Of a stretch of DNA of 7,472 bases, positions 1-6,296 are shown piece after piece. Both the position numbers and the translations under genes were made by a program. Position 1 is the stretch's first letter. The number at the start of each line of letters is the position of its first letter. Source of the stretch: an uncultured Clostridia bacterium (GTDB taxonomy: Bacteria; Bacillota; Clostridia; Christensenellales; Borkfalkiaceae). Under the pieces are notes generated by a model. It was not told where the DNA came from and made no database searches. It saw only the letters and a program-made list of their open reading frames with translations. The stretch spans positions 1 through 7,472 of the forward strand of contig CAKQQY010000049.1 of assembly GCA_934271245.1 (NCBI GenBank), in the 5' to 3' direction.

Positions 1-329
1 CCGAGATATTTGCCGTTAAGCCATACCTTGGTAAAATAGTCCGCCCCGTCGAAGTTTATAAATACTCTTTTCCCTTTGCTTTTCTTAAAAGAAAACGATT
101 TTCTGTACCATACCGTTTCGCAGTCTTTTTCTTCGTTTATTCCGCTGCTTTCGGTGTTATAAGCGAAAGGAAGAGTAATGGAGAGCGGAAGTTGTTTTTT
201 ACCGCTCGAATAGTCGAGATTGTTGTCGTAGTCGAAAGCGAATTCGCATTTTCCGTCAAGCGAAAGAAAAGAATCTCTCACGAATTTAGGGCGCGGATAA
301 CCGCTTTTATAACATTGCGCGTGTTTCAT
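1..329 (-). CDS. Glycoside hydrolase family 2, N-terminal fragment (runs off the window)
   Basis: Translating from the ATG at 329-327 gives 109 complete codons that stay open to the window edge, so only the N-terminus is seen. It begins MKHAQCYKSGYPRPKFVRDS, continues with FLSLDGKCEFAFD (residues 21-33) and later has VWYRKSF (73-79) and VFINFDGADYFTKVWLNGK (89-107). This order is typical of the N-terminal sugar-binding beta-sandwich of GH2 enzymes such as beta-galactosidases and beta-glucuronidases; the TIM barrel with the catalytic glutamates would lie outside. There is no hydrophobic signal peptide, so the enzyme is probably cytoplasmic and acts on imported oligosaccharides. The gene starts 13 nt after the second permease with a good Shine-Dalgarno site, which places it in the same operon. 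An oddity is Cys28, where GH2 proteins usually have Trp in the LxGxWxF motif. Substrate specificity cannot be told from this part. Confidence 0.88.
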   Translation of the reverse strand, partial: MKHAQCYKSGYPRPKFVRDSFLSLDGKCEFAFDYDNNLDYSSGKKQLPLSITLPFAYNTESSGINEEKDCETVWYRKSFSFKKSKGKRVFINFDGADYFTKVWLNGKYL

Positions 330-334
330 AAAAT

Positions 335-340
335 CTCCTT
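335..340 (-). promoter_or_regulatory. Shine-Dalgarno site of the GH2 gene
   Basis: On the minus strand AAGGAG (340-335) lies 5 nt before the ATG at 329. It sits in the 13-nt gap after the permease stop codon (345-343) and fixes the start of the GH2 reading frame, which otherwise lacks an upstream reference because the gene is cut at its 3' end. Confidence 0.8.
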
Positions 341-342
341 TT

Positions 343-1188
343 TTAGCCTTTAACGCCCGTGCCGTTTATAGCAAGACCGCCGACAAAATATTTCTGGAAG
401 CAAAGATAAACGATAAATAACGGAATACAGGTTATCGTTGCGCCCGCGAATGCGTAGGGTAAGTCGTTTTTAGTGCCGTCGGATAACGCTTTAAGGCGAA
501 GTTGCAAAGTCTGAACGCTTTCGCTCGTGAGATACAAACTCGGCGCGAAGAAGTCGTTCCAGTTGCCGATGAACATAAATACTACCTGCGTCGCGATAGC
601 GGGTCCCATCATAGGAAGCATAAGGAAGAAGAACTGTTTAAGGTACCCCGCTCCGTCGATTTTGCCCGCTTCGAACATGGAATCGGGAATTCCTTTCTGA
701 TACTGAATGTAGAAAAACATCTGCGCGACCGAACCGAACATCGTCGGAACAAGCAACGGCCAGAAAGAGTTTAATAAATTCATCGAACTGTAAACTCTGT
801 ACAGCGGAAGCACTACCGACGCGTACGGAACCATAAGACCGCTTAACAAAATGATTAAGTGAACGGTTTTATGCTTAAAATACATTTTCGAAAACGCGAA
901 CGCTTCGAGCGAAGACATAAGCACGCAGATAGGAATAGTTCCTACTTCGATAATCATCGTGTTAAAAAATCCGCTGAAAACGTTTATCCTGTTGAACGCT
1001 CTCGCATAGTTTTCCCATTGCGGAACTCTCGGAAAAATAACGAGTTCCAAAGTGTTCTGAACTTCCTGCGGGGTTTTAAGCGAAGACGCCACCATCCAGA
1101 AAAACGGGAACAGGCAGGTAAAACAGGTAATAACGAGTATCGCGTAGGAAACGACGTAACCGATATTTTTTACGTAATCTTTTTTCAT
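343..1188 (-). CDS. ABC sugar transporter permease, MalG/UgpE type (CUT1)
   Basis: This 281-residue inner-membrane protein is one half of the heterodimeric channel of a carbohydrate ABC importer. It has about six hydrophobic segments (roughly 11-33, 74-98, 108-130, 140-162, 184-206 and 245-266). The cytoplasmic EAA loop that docks on the ATPase is clear at 171-192: FEAGKIDGAG followed by LMLP. The NWNDFFAP motif (209-216) and the C-terminal QKYFVGGLAINGTGVKG are hallmarks of MalG-type subunits (BPD_transp_1 family), and the length is normal. The start codon is 4 nt after the stop of the partner permease, with its Shine-Dalgarno inside that gene's end, so the two are translationally coupled and probably made in equal amounts. 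The exact sugar is not encoded in recognisable motifs. Confidence 0.95.
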   Translation of the reverse strand: MKKDYVKNIGYVVSYAILVITCFTCLFPFFWMVASSLKTPQEVQNTLELVIFPRVPQWENYARAFNRINVFSGFFNTMIIEVGTIPICVLMSSLEAFAFSKMYFKHKTVHLIILLSGLMVPYASVVLPLYRVYSSMNLLNSFWPLLVPTMFGSVAQMFFYIQYQKGIPDSMFEAGKIDGAGYLKQFFFLMLPMMGPAIATQVVFMFIGNWNDFFAPSLYLTSESVQTLQLRLKALSDGTKNDLPYAFAGATITCIPLFIVYLCFQKYFVGGLAINGTGVKG

Positions 1189-1192
1189 ACCG

Positions 1193-1201
1193 TCACCCCT
1201 C
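1193..1201 (-). promoter_or_regulatory. Coupled ribosome binding site overlapping the upstream stop codon
   Basis: GAGGGGTGA on the minus strand (1201-1193) contains both the last codons and the TGA stop of the MalF-type permease and a purine-rich Shine-Dalgarno core for the next ATG at 1188. Ribosomes ending the first permease are positioned to restart on the second. This supports the chosen start and a 1:1 supply of the two channel halves. Confidence 0.7.
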
Positions 1202-2107
1202 GTATACCCAACTGTTTGAAATCTTGAACTGAACGACGGTAAGAATTAAAATCGCCAGAGAAAGCAAGGTACTTGCCGCGCCCGCAATTCCGTAAAGCGA
1301 ACTCTTGATGCCGTAGTTCCATATAAAGTACACGATAGTTCTCGCCTGATGATTGCCGGCGGCAAAGATAAGCGAATCGGTGTACATCTGTAAGTTACCT
1401 ATAACGCCCGTCGTTAAAAGATAGAAAACGGTAGGTGTTATAAGCGGGAAAGTAATTTTAATAAATTTTTTGAATTCGCCCGCGCCGTCTACCGTTGCGG
1501 CTTCGTAGTAAGAACTGTCTATCGCGAGCATTGCGGCAAGTAGCAGCATCATCGTTTTACCGATAGACCCCCACACCGTTTTGATAATGATTGCCGTTCT
1601 TAAAAGATTGCCGTCGGTAAGCCACATAAGTTCGGTACCGAAAACTTTGTTTATAATACCCGATTCGTTATCGAAAATGTAGCGCCAGATAATGTTCATG
1701 GCGACCGCCGAAGCGACCACGGGCATATAAATCAAAAGTCTGAACACGTTGGAACCTTTGATAAACGGTCTTGAAAGAATACCGGCGATAACAAGACCTA
1801 CGATAATTCCCAAAGGAACGCTTATCAAAAATATAAGGTTGTTTAATACCGCGCGTTTGAAGTGAATGGAATAAGTAGTGAACAGTTCCTTATACGAATC
1901 GAAACCGCTCCAGAGCGCGCCTATTCTCGAGAAGAAAGGCTCCGTTTCGATAGCGCCGTTGTAATTGCAGAAACTGTATAAAATGCTGACGATAACGGGA
2001 AGAAACACGAACAAAATAAAGCCGACGTACTTGAAAGAAATAAACGCCATAGCCGTCCAGTGTTCGCGACGTTTCAGCGTGCTGCGATTAGTGTTTTCCT
2101 TAGTCAT
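1193..2107 (-). CDS. ABC sugar transporter permease, MalF/UgpA type (CUT1)
   Basis: This 304-residue membrane protein is the first channel subunit of the importer. A short basic cytoplasmic N-terminus (KRREHW, 13-18) precedes a hydrophobic helix at about 22-45. Further membrane segments lie near 88-112, 120-142, 168-195, 222-240 and 272-294. The EAA loop YYEAATVDGAGEFKKF (200-215), followed by ITFPLI, is the ATPase-docking motif of the BPD_transp_1 family. The motifs YMPVVASAVAMNIIWRYIF (127-145) and LQMYTDSLIF (239-248) are typical of MalF/UgpA-like subunits from Gram-positive bacteria. These lack the extra periplasmic domain of E. coli MalF, and the length fits this short type. The gene lies 78 nt after the binding-protein gene and 4 nt before its partner. 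The start has a GGGG-containing Shine-Dalgarno (AAGGGGAA, 2118-2111). Confidence 0.95.
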   Translation of the reverse strand: MTKENTNRSTLKRREHWTAMAFISFKYVGFILFVFLPVIVSILYSFCNYNGAIETEPFFSRIGALWSGFDSYKELFTTYSIHFKRAVLNNLIFLISVPLGIIVGLVIAGILSRPFIKGSNVFRLLIYMPVVASAVAMNIIWRYIFDNESGIINKVFGTELMWLTDGNLLRTAIIIKTVWGSIGKTMMLLLAAMLAIDSSYYEAATVDGAGEFKKFIKITFPLITPTVFYLLTTGVIGNLQMYTDSLIFAAGNHQARTIVYFIWNYGIKSSLYGIAGAASTLLSLAILILTVVQFKISNSWVYEG

Positions 2108-2131
2108 CTTTTCCCCTTTTTAAAAATTCCG

Positions 2132-2164
2132 TTTCTCCCGTCGATTTTCACTCGGCGGGAGAAA
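2132..2164 (-). terminator. Stem-loop between binding-protein and permease genes (leaky terminator or mRNA-stabilising hairpin)
   Basis: The arms TTTCTCCCG and CGGGAGAAA (2132-2140 and 2156-2164) form a perfect 9-bp stem. Beyond one A-C mismatch, three further pairs (2142-2144 with 2152-2154) extend it, closing a 7-nt loop. In the transcript the hairpin is followed by CGGAA and then five U residues, so it looks like a weak intrinsic terminator. It begins 21 nt after the binding-protein stop codon. Such hairpins after sugar-binding-protein genes (malE-malF is the classic case) are known to raise binding-protein mRNA over permease mRNA by partial termination or by blocking 3' exonucleases. Which mechanism applies here is inference; the structure itself is directly visible. 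Confidence 0.72.
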
Positions 2165-2185
2165 TATCGGTGTGTTCGGTTATTT

Positions 2186-3682
2186 TTATTTTCCCGAAGA
2201 TTTGTTTACGTATTGATTTCTTACCGATTCGAATTGTCTCTGGAAGTCGGGTTTTTTAGCCTTTAACGCCGCCGCGACGTCCGTCCATTTTCCGGAGTTG
2301 TCCGCTTTCCAGAAAGAAGAAACTTCGCCCGTGTTGCCGGACATAAATTCGGAAAGGTCGGTAAACCAGGTTTCGGAATAGGTGTACGCTTCGGCGCGGT
2401 ATTTGCCGCCTACTCTATCCGTTTCGGAAGTGCCGTTTACGCAGTCTATCCAGACGCCTCTGTGAAGCGGTTGCTGTTTTTTCAATAAATTCTGCGAGTT
2501 GGTAGAGAATTCTTCGGCAAGTTCGGTAAGGTTGGGAATACATTGTCCGTTGCCGTAAAGGTCTCTTTGCGCGCCTACGTCTAACGCTACGTATTTAAGG
2601 AAGGTAAGAGCCTGATTTTTAACGGCGGAGTTAGCCGAAACGCAAAGACCCATACCGCCGACGTAAGAAGTGGAAACCGATCCTTCCGCGTCGCCGCATA
2701 AAACGGGAACTATATCCCACTCGAATCCTTCTATGCTTTCCCAGAAAGTTTTCATTTTCCAGGGGCCGGTGTAGAAGAACATCGCTCTTCCGCTCGTAAA
2801 GAGCGTTTCGGCTCCCGTAGAAGATTTACCCGCGGACGGAAGAATTTCTTCTTTATAGAGTTGCTGAATAAAACTTACCGCTCCCGCGAAGTTGTCGCTG
2901 TCGATTGCGAGTTCTTCCGCGTTGTCGTCGGTAAAGAAGTTAGCGTTGTTGGAATATACCGCAGACTGTAAATCGTAAGCCGAGCAAACGAAAGAATCTT
3001 TATACTTAACGTTGCCGTCCGAGTTTTTCAGAGTGTTCAGTATCGGTTTAAGTTTTTTACCGAGAGTAATGAATTCCGAGAAAGTCATAGGATTAGTCGT
3101 CGAAGTAACTCTTTCCAGATCGATTTTATCGGTGTTGGCTTTGTTGTACGCTTCGACGCAATCGGTAAGCATATTTACGTTATAGCAGAGAGCGTAGGGT
3201 CCCATATCTTTGGGAAGTCCGTACATACCGGCGGTATCCGAAATGCCGAGTTTGCCCGTAGCGGGGTCATAGCAGTAAGCGGAATAACCTTCGGTGTAAA
3301 GAGAGGACAACTCATCTTTGATCATGCGGGATTTAAAGTCGTAAAGTTTGCCTGCCGAAACGTAACGCAGGAACATCGCGTTGGAAAGCATTAAGCAGTC
3401 GGGAAGGTTTTTGCCGAGTCCGTCGAGCATAACGTTATAGCCCGAAGCGTCGGTAAACCATTCGAGTCTTACCTTAATGCTGTTCTGAGAAGCGTTGAAT
3501 TTATCGACGATTCTTTTATAGTTAAGTTTTTCGTTGTCTTCGTCCCTGCCCATAAATACCACGTGAGCAACGCCTTCGGAATCGATATATCCCTGATATC
3601 CGCCGTCGCCGCAACCCGCTCCTATAACGAAGCAGGAAAGAGTTAATACTATGGCAAGTAAAATTACTGATAATTTTTTCAT
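2186..3682 (-). CDS. Extracellular sugar-binding lipoprotein of ABC importer (SBP family 1)
   Basis: This 498-residue protein is the likely substrate-capturing component of the importer, tethered to the outer face of the membrane. The N-terminus MKKLSVILLAIVLTLSCFVI is a typical signal peptide, and GAGC (21-24) is the lipobox with Cys24 as the lipidated residue. The mature part shows MalE-like SBP_bac_1 features: a first strand VVFMGRDED (41-49), the segment IVDKFNASQNSIKV (58-71), LPDCLMLSNA (93-102), GMYGLPKDMGPYALCYN (152-168), and the hallmark block AMFFYTGPWKMKTF (300-313), WDIVPVL (322-328), YVGGMGLCVSANS (340-352), ALTFLKYVA (358-366). It is longer than the usual 400-450 residues, mostly by an extended C-terminal part with TYSETWFTDLSEFMSG (433-448). 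It starts 18 nt after the GH43 gene, with AAGGAG (3694-3689) 6 nt upstream of the ATG. Its ligand is probably an oligosaccharide released by the neighbouring hydrolase, by inference from context. Confidence 0.94.
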   Translation of the reverse strand: MKKLSVILLAIVLTLSCFVIGAGCGDGGYQGYIDSEGVAHVVFMGRDEDNEKLNYKRIVDKFNASQNSIKVRLEWFTDASGYNVMLDGLGKNLPDCLMLSNAMFLRYVSAGKLYDFKSRMIKDELSSLYTEGYSAYCYDPATGKLGISDTAGMYGLPKDMGPYALCYNVNMLTDCVEAYNKANTDKIDLERVTSTTNPMTFSEFITLGKKLKPILNTLKNSDGNVKYKDSFVCSAYDLQSAVYSNNANFFTDDNAEELAIDSDNFAGAVSFIQQLYKEEILPSAGKSSTGAETLFTSGRAMFFYTGPWKMKTFWESIEGFEWDIVPVLCGDAEGSVSTSYVGGMGLCVSANSAVKNQALTFLKYVALDVGAQRDLYGNGQCIPNLTELAEEFSTNSQNLLKKQQPLHRGVWIDCVNGTSETDRVGGKYRAEAYTYSETWFTDLSEFMSGNTGEVSSFWKADNSGKWTDVAAALKAKKPDFQRQFESVRNQYVNKSSGK

Positions 3683-3688
3683 TTTCTT

Positions 3689-3694
3689 CTCCTT
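3689..3694 (-). promoter_or_regulatory. Shine-Dalgarno site of the binding-protein gene
   Basis: AAGGAG on the minus strand lies 6 nt before the ATG at 3682 and within the 18-nt gap after the GH43 stop codon. It is the closest match to the consensus, together with the GH2 site, among the genes here, which fits a protein needed in high amounts. Confidence 0.75.
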
Positions 3695-3700
3695 ATAAAA

Positions 3701-6283
3701 TTATATTTCGCTGTAACGGAAGTTTTTGAGCACCATATGCCCGCCGACCCCGTAAAATCCTATATAACCGCTCGTGAAAGGCTCTTCCGCGTCTACGAAA
3801 GAAATTACTTCCGTACCGTTTACGTAGACGGTGATTTCGCTGTGGTAGGCTCTGATTTTAATATTTACGGATTTTTCGCCCATACCGAAGAAAGTTTTAC
3901 CGCTTTCCAAATCTACCGAGCCTATCTGTTTGGAATTGAAGTTGCATTTATAGAGCAACAGTCCGCTGTTGGTAACGCTTAAAAAGTATCCTTGCCACCC
4001 GAAAGTGTTCGCGGGGACTTTGCTGTTGGCGGCGTAATGATAATTTTTCGCTCTGAACAGAAATCCCCCGCCGAAGTTCCCTTGTAAAAGCGTTTTTGTC
4101 GGCAGGTTTACGTCTACCGAGAATTCGTAATCGGTCATACCGCGGCTGCCCCAGTAGGTCATCGTTCTGTCGATATATTCGTTTACGCACATACCGTCCG
4201 TATCGTAATAAGAATATCCGATAAGCGTTTTAACGTCCTCCGGTTTGGAAGTAAGCGTTTCCGTTACTTCCCCGTATCCGCCTGCGTTTTTCTCGGTGGA
4301 AAACTGCTTGACTTTAAGCGTTCCGCTATAAACTCTTATTTTAAGGGTGTGTTCGCCTTTGTCGGTAAAGAATTTGCCCAAAGACATATTCATATATTCC
4401 GCGGTACCGAAAGACGTTTCGTCCACGTCCATTCTGAATATGTGCTCGTTATCGATTATTACTTCTACGATTGCGCCCTTGCTGTCCGCAGAAACCAACG
4501 CGCTTAAATCGTACCAGTCCTGAATAGGAGCGTTTACGTTGTATTTAACCCAGTCGCCCGCTTTAAGTTCTACCGCGTATCCGTTATCGGTTAAAATCGT
4601 ACTGTCTTTTTCGCCCTGACGAACGCCGTTTTTCTTTTCGGTGGCGTTTTTAATCTGCCAGCCTTTGTTTTCCCCTTTAACGTAAGCGTAAGCAGGGAAA
4701 GTTCCCGTAAGATTTTTAACCGCGTCGAAGTCGCTGGTGCCGAACGCGTCGTCGGTAAATACCGTAACCGAAGCGGCGGTCGATTCGCCGTACCCTATTT
4801 TGCCCTTGCCGATTTTTATATCGACGGCGGCTTTTTTCATGTTATCGAAATAAAATTCCGCTCTGTCCGTTCCGCAAACGGCTTTGATAACGTGTACCGC
4901 GTCGGGATTTGACCCCGTGGTAACGTTTACGTTTGCAAGAAGTTTCTGTTTGCCGTTTGTAACTTTTACGACGCTTAAAACGTCGTTATAAACGGTGAAT
5001 TTAACGTAATTGCTTTGGTCTGCGTAACCGATATACGCTTCGGCTTTTCCGTCCGTCGTTTTGAAGTTAAGTTCGGCGGTGAAAACTTCCGCGGTTTCCT
5101 TATCGGAAAGAAGAACGCCGTCCCCCGCGATAAGTTTATCGGCTGTCGCGTAGTAATCGGGGTTTTGCGGTTTGTTCACCCAGAAATTAGCGAGCGAATC
5201 GGCTGTTAAATATCCGCCGTTCGTGTAGTATCTCGTAAGATTGTATCTTCTAGCGCTACCTTCCTGAACGTTGTTGTAGTTGATACGTTTGGCGTTGTGA
5301 TAAGCGGTATATACGCTGTCGAGATTAGGTCCGTAAGTGTTGGTGCTGTGACCCGTGCCTCTGTAATTCGAAAACCTTTCCGAAGCGCTTATAACGTTGC
5401 CGTTATACCCTACGTATATGGGATCGGTGTCTTCGCCGGTAGAAACTACCGTAACGTTGTTGTATAAGTTATTGAGATTGTCGTAAATAAAATCGGAAGT
5501 AGTGTAAGAATACCCTACTCTGTAAGCGGCGCTGTCAACGTGGTTGCCGGTAAAGGTAACGTAGGAATACCCGTTTCTCGTAAAGTACCCGGGACCTTCC
5601 GTCCATGCGTTGCTTAAAGTCGCCGATTCAAGGCTTTTCGGTTCTCCAAAAGAAACTTCGGCAGTACCGCTCTTTTCGGTTATCTTAACCTTTCTGTAAG
5701 CGATACCCGTAAGCGTTGCGGACGCCATATAGAGTTCGCCGTCGTCGGCGAGATAGAAAGTACCGTCAATTTTGCCGCCGAGATTTTCGGAAATTCTTTC
5801 GAACGGACCGTTGGGATTTTTACTTCTGAAAATGTAATGTCCCTCGCCCGTCTGCGATTCGATGAGATAGAACCAGCCCTGATAGAAAATTACTTCGGGC
5901 GCGCAGGCGATAGTCGTTTCGGGGTTTTCTTTGTTGCCTTTGCCGTAAGCCCAGCCCGCCCACTCCCAGTCGACGAGATTTTCGCTTACCCAGCAAGGGA
6001 TAATGCCCTGAAATCTTTTTTCGCCGTTAAGGGAAGAATACAGGTAAAATTTACCGTCGTATCTGAAGATGTACGGGTCGCCGATGTCGTAAACGTCGCC
6101 GTCGCCGTCGAAAAAATCGATAAAGTTTTTATATTTTTCTTCGCTTTTAACCGTGTAAACCGTTTCGTTTTCGTCAACGGGATTGCGTTCTCCTAAAACG
6201 TAATTTTCGCCGCACCCCGCAAAGGAAAACAAAGAAGCCGCCGTAACGCAGGAAAGCAAGAGAGAAAGAAATTTCTTTTTCAT
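3701..6283 (-). CDS. Surface-anchored multidomain GH43-like glycosidase lipoprotein
   Basis: This 860-residue lipoprotein probably cleaves arabinose-, xylose- or galactose-containing side chains or backbones outside the cell. Signal peptide 1-23 ends in the lipobox FAGC (Cys24). Residues about 60-365 form a five-bladed-propeller GH43-type domain. The expected acidic triad is visible: base Asp69 in IGDPYIF, pKa-tuning Asp173 in KIDGTFY, and general acid Glu229 in WTEGPGYF. His312 in GTGHST matches the metal-coordinating histidine of many GH43 enzymes. Downstream parts are a beta-sandwich-like region (about 375-515), a CBM6/CBM35-like region (about 535-665, with AGDWVKYNV and HTLKIRVYSG) and a LamG/jelly-roll-like C-terminus (about 685-860, with FRAKNYHY, GWQGYFLSV and SGYIGFYGVGG). 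It lies 10 nt after the InlB-repeat gene and 18 nt before the binding-protein gene. The family call is strong; the substrate and exact subfamily are not known, and the accessory-domain names are from pattern only. Confidence 0.9.
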   Translation of the reverse strand: MKKKFLSLLLSCVTAASLFSFAGCGENYVLGERNPVDENETVYTVKSEEKYKNFIDFFDGDGDVYDIGDPYIFRYDGKFYLYSSLNGEKRFQGIIPCWVSENLVDWEWAGWAYGKGNKENPETTIACAPEVIFYQGWFYLIESQTGEGHYIFRSKNPNGPFERISENLGGKIDGTFYLADDGELYMASATLTGIAYRKVKITEKSGTAEVSFGEPKSLESATLSNAWTEGPGYFTRNGYSYVTFTGNHVDSAAYRVGYSYTTSDFIYDNLNNLYNNVTVVSTGEDTDPIYVGYNGNVISASERFSNYRGTGHSTNTYGPNLDSVYTAYHNAKRINYNNVQEGSARRYNLTRYYTNGGYLTADSLANFWVNKPQNPDYYATADKLIAGDGVLLSDKETAEVFTAELNFKTTDGKAEAYIGYADQSNYVKFTVYNDVLSVVKVTNGKQKLLANVNVTTGSNPDAVHVIKAVCGTDRAEFYFDNMKKAAVDIKIGKGKIGYGESTAASVTVFTDDAFGTSDFDAVKNLTGTFPAYAYVKGENKGWQIKNATEKKNGVRQGEKDSTILTDNGYAVELKAGDWVKYNVNAPIQDWYDLSALVSADSKGAIVEVIIDNEHIFRMDVDETSFGTAEYMNMSLGKFFTDKGEHTLKIRVYSGTLKVKQFSTEKNAGGYGEVTETLTSKPEDVKTLIGYSYYDTDGMCVNEYIDRTMTYWGSRGMTDYEFSVDVNLPTKTLLQGNFGGGFLFRAKNYHYAANSKVPANTFGWQGYFLSVTNSGLLLYKCNFNSKQIGSVDLESGKTFFGMGEKSVNIKIRAYHSEITVYVNGTEVISFVDAEEPFTSGYIGFYGVGGHMVLKNFRYSEI

Positions 6284-6288
6284 AAATT

Positions 6289-6296
6289 CTCTCCTA
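6289..6296 (-). promoter_or_regulatory. Ribosome binding site of the GH43 gene, overlapping the upstream stop codon
   Basis: TAGGAGAG on the minus strand (6296-6289) combines the TAG stop of the InlB-repeat lipoprotein with an AGGAG Shine-Dalgarno core 7 nt before the ATG at 6283. The overlap indicates translational coupling of the two surface lipoproteins and supports the start chosen for the hydrolase. Confidence 0.72.

Noticed and set aside
502..774. Plus-strand open frame of 90 codons inside the MalG-type permease
   Set aside because: It lies fully antisense to a well-recognised permease, has an arginine-rich composition typical of a shadow frame, and resembles no protein family.
859..1227. 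Plus-strand open frame of 122 codons across the permease junction
   Set aside because: Antisense to both permeases, highly basic and low in hydrophobic structure; explained by codon bias of the real genes.
3948..4190. Minus-strand open frame of 80 codons out of frame within the GH43 gene
   Set aside because: The main frame continues unbroken through this region with coherent beta-sandwich sequence, so there is no frameshift to explain; the alternative product is Arg- and Gln-rich and unlike any family.
6091..6110. Short GTC/GCC-rich stretch as a possible microsatellite
   Set aside because: Only about three imperfect units and fully explained by the coding of alternating Asp and Gly in the GH43 protein.
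5837..6196. Plus-strand open frame of 119 codons opposite the GH43 N-terminal region
   Set aside because: It mirrors the catalytic-domain codons, is rich in Phe, Val and Ala as expected for the reverse of Glu, Asp, Lys and Gly codons, and has no recognisable motif.
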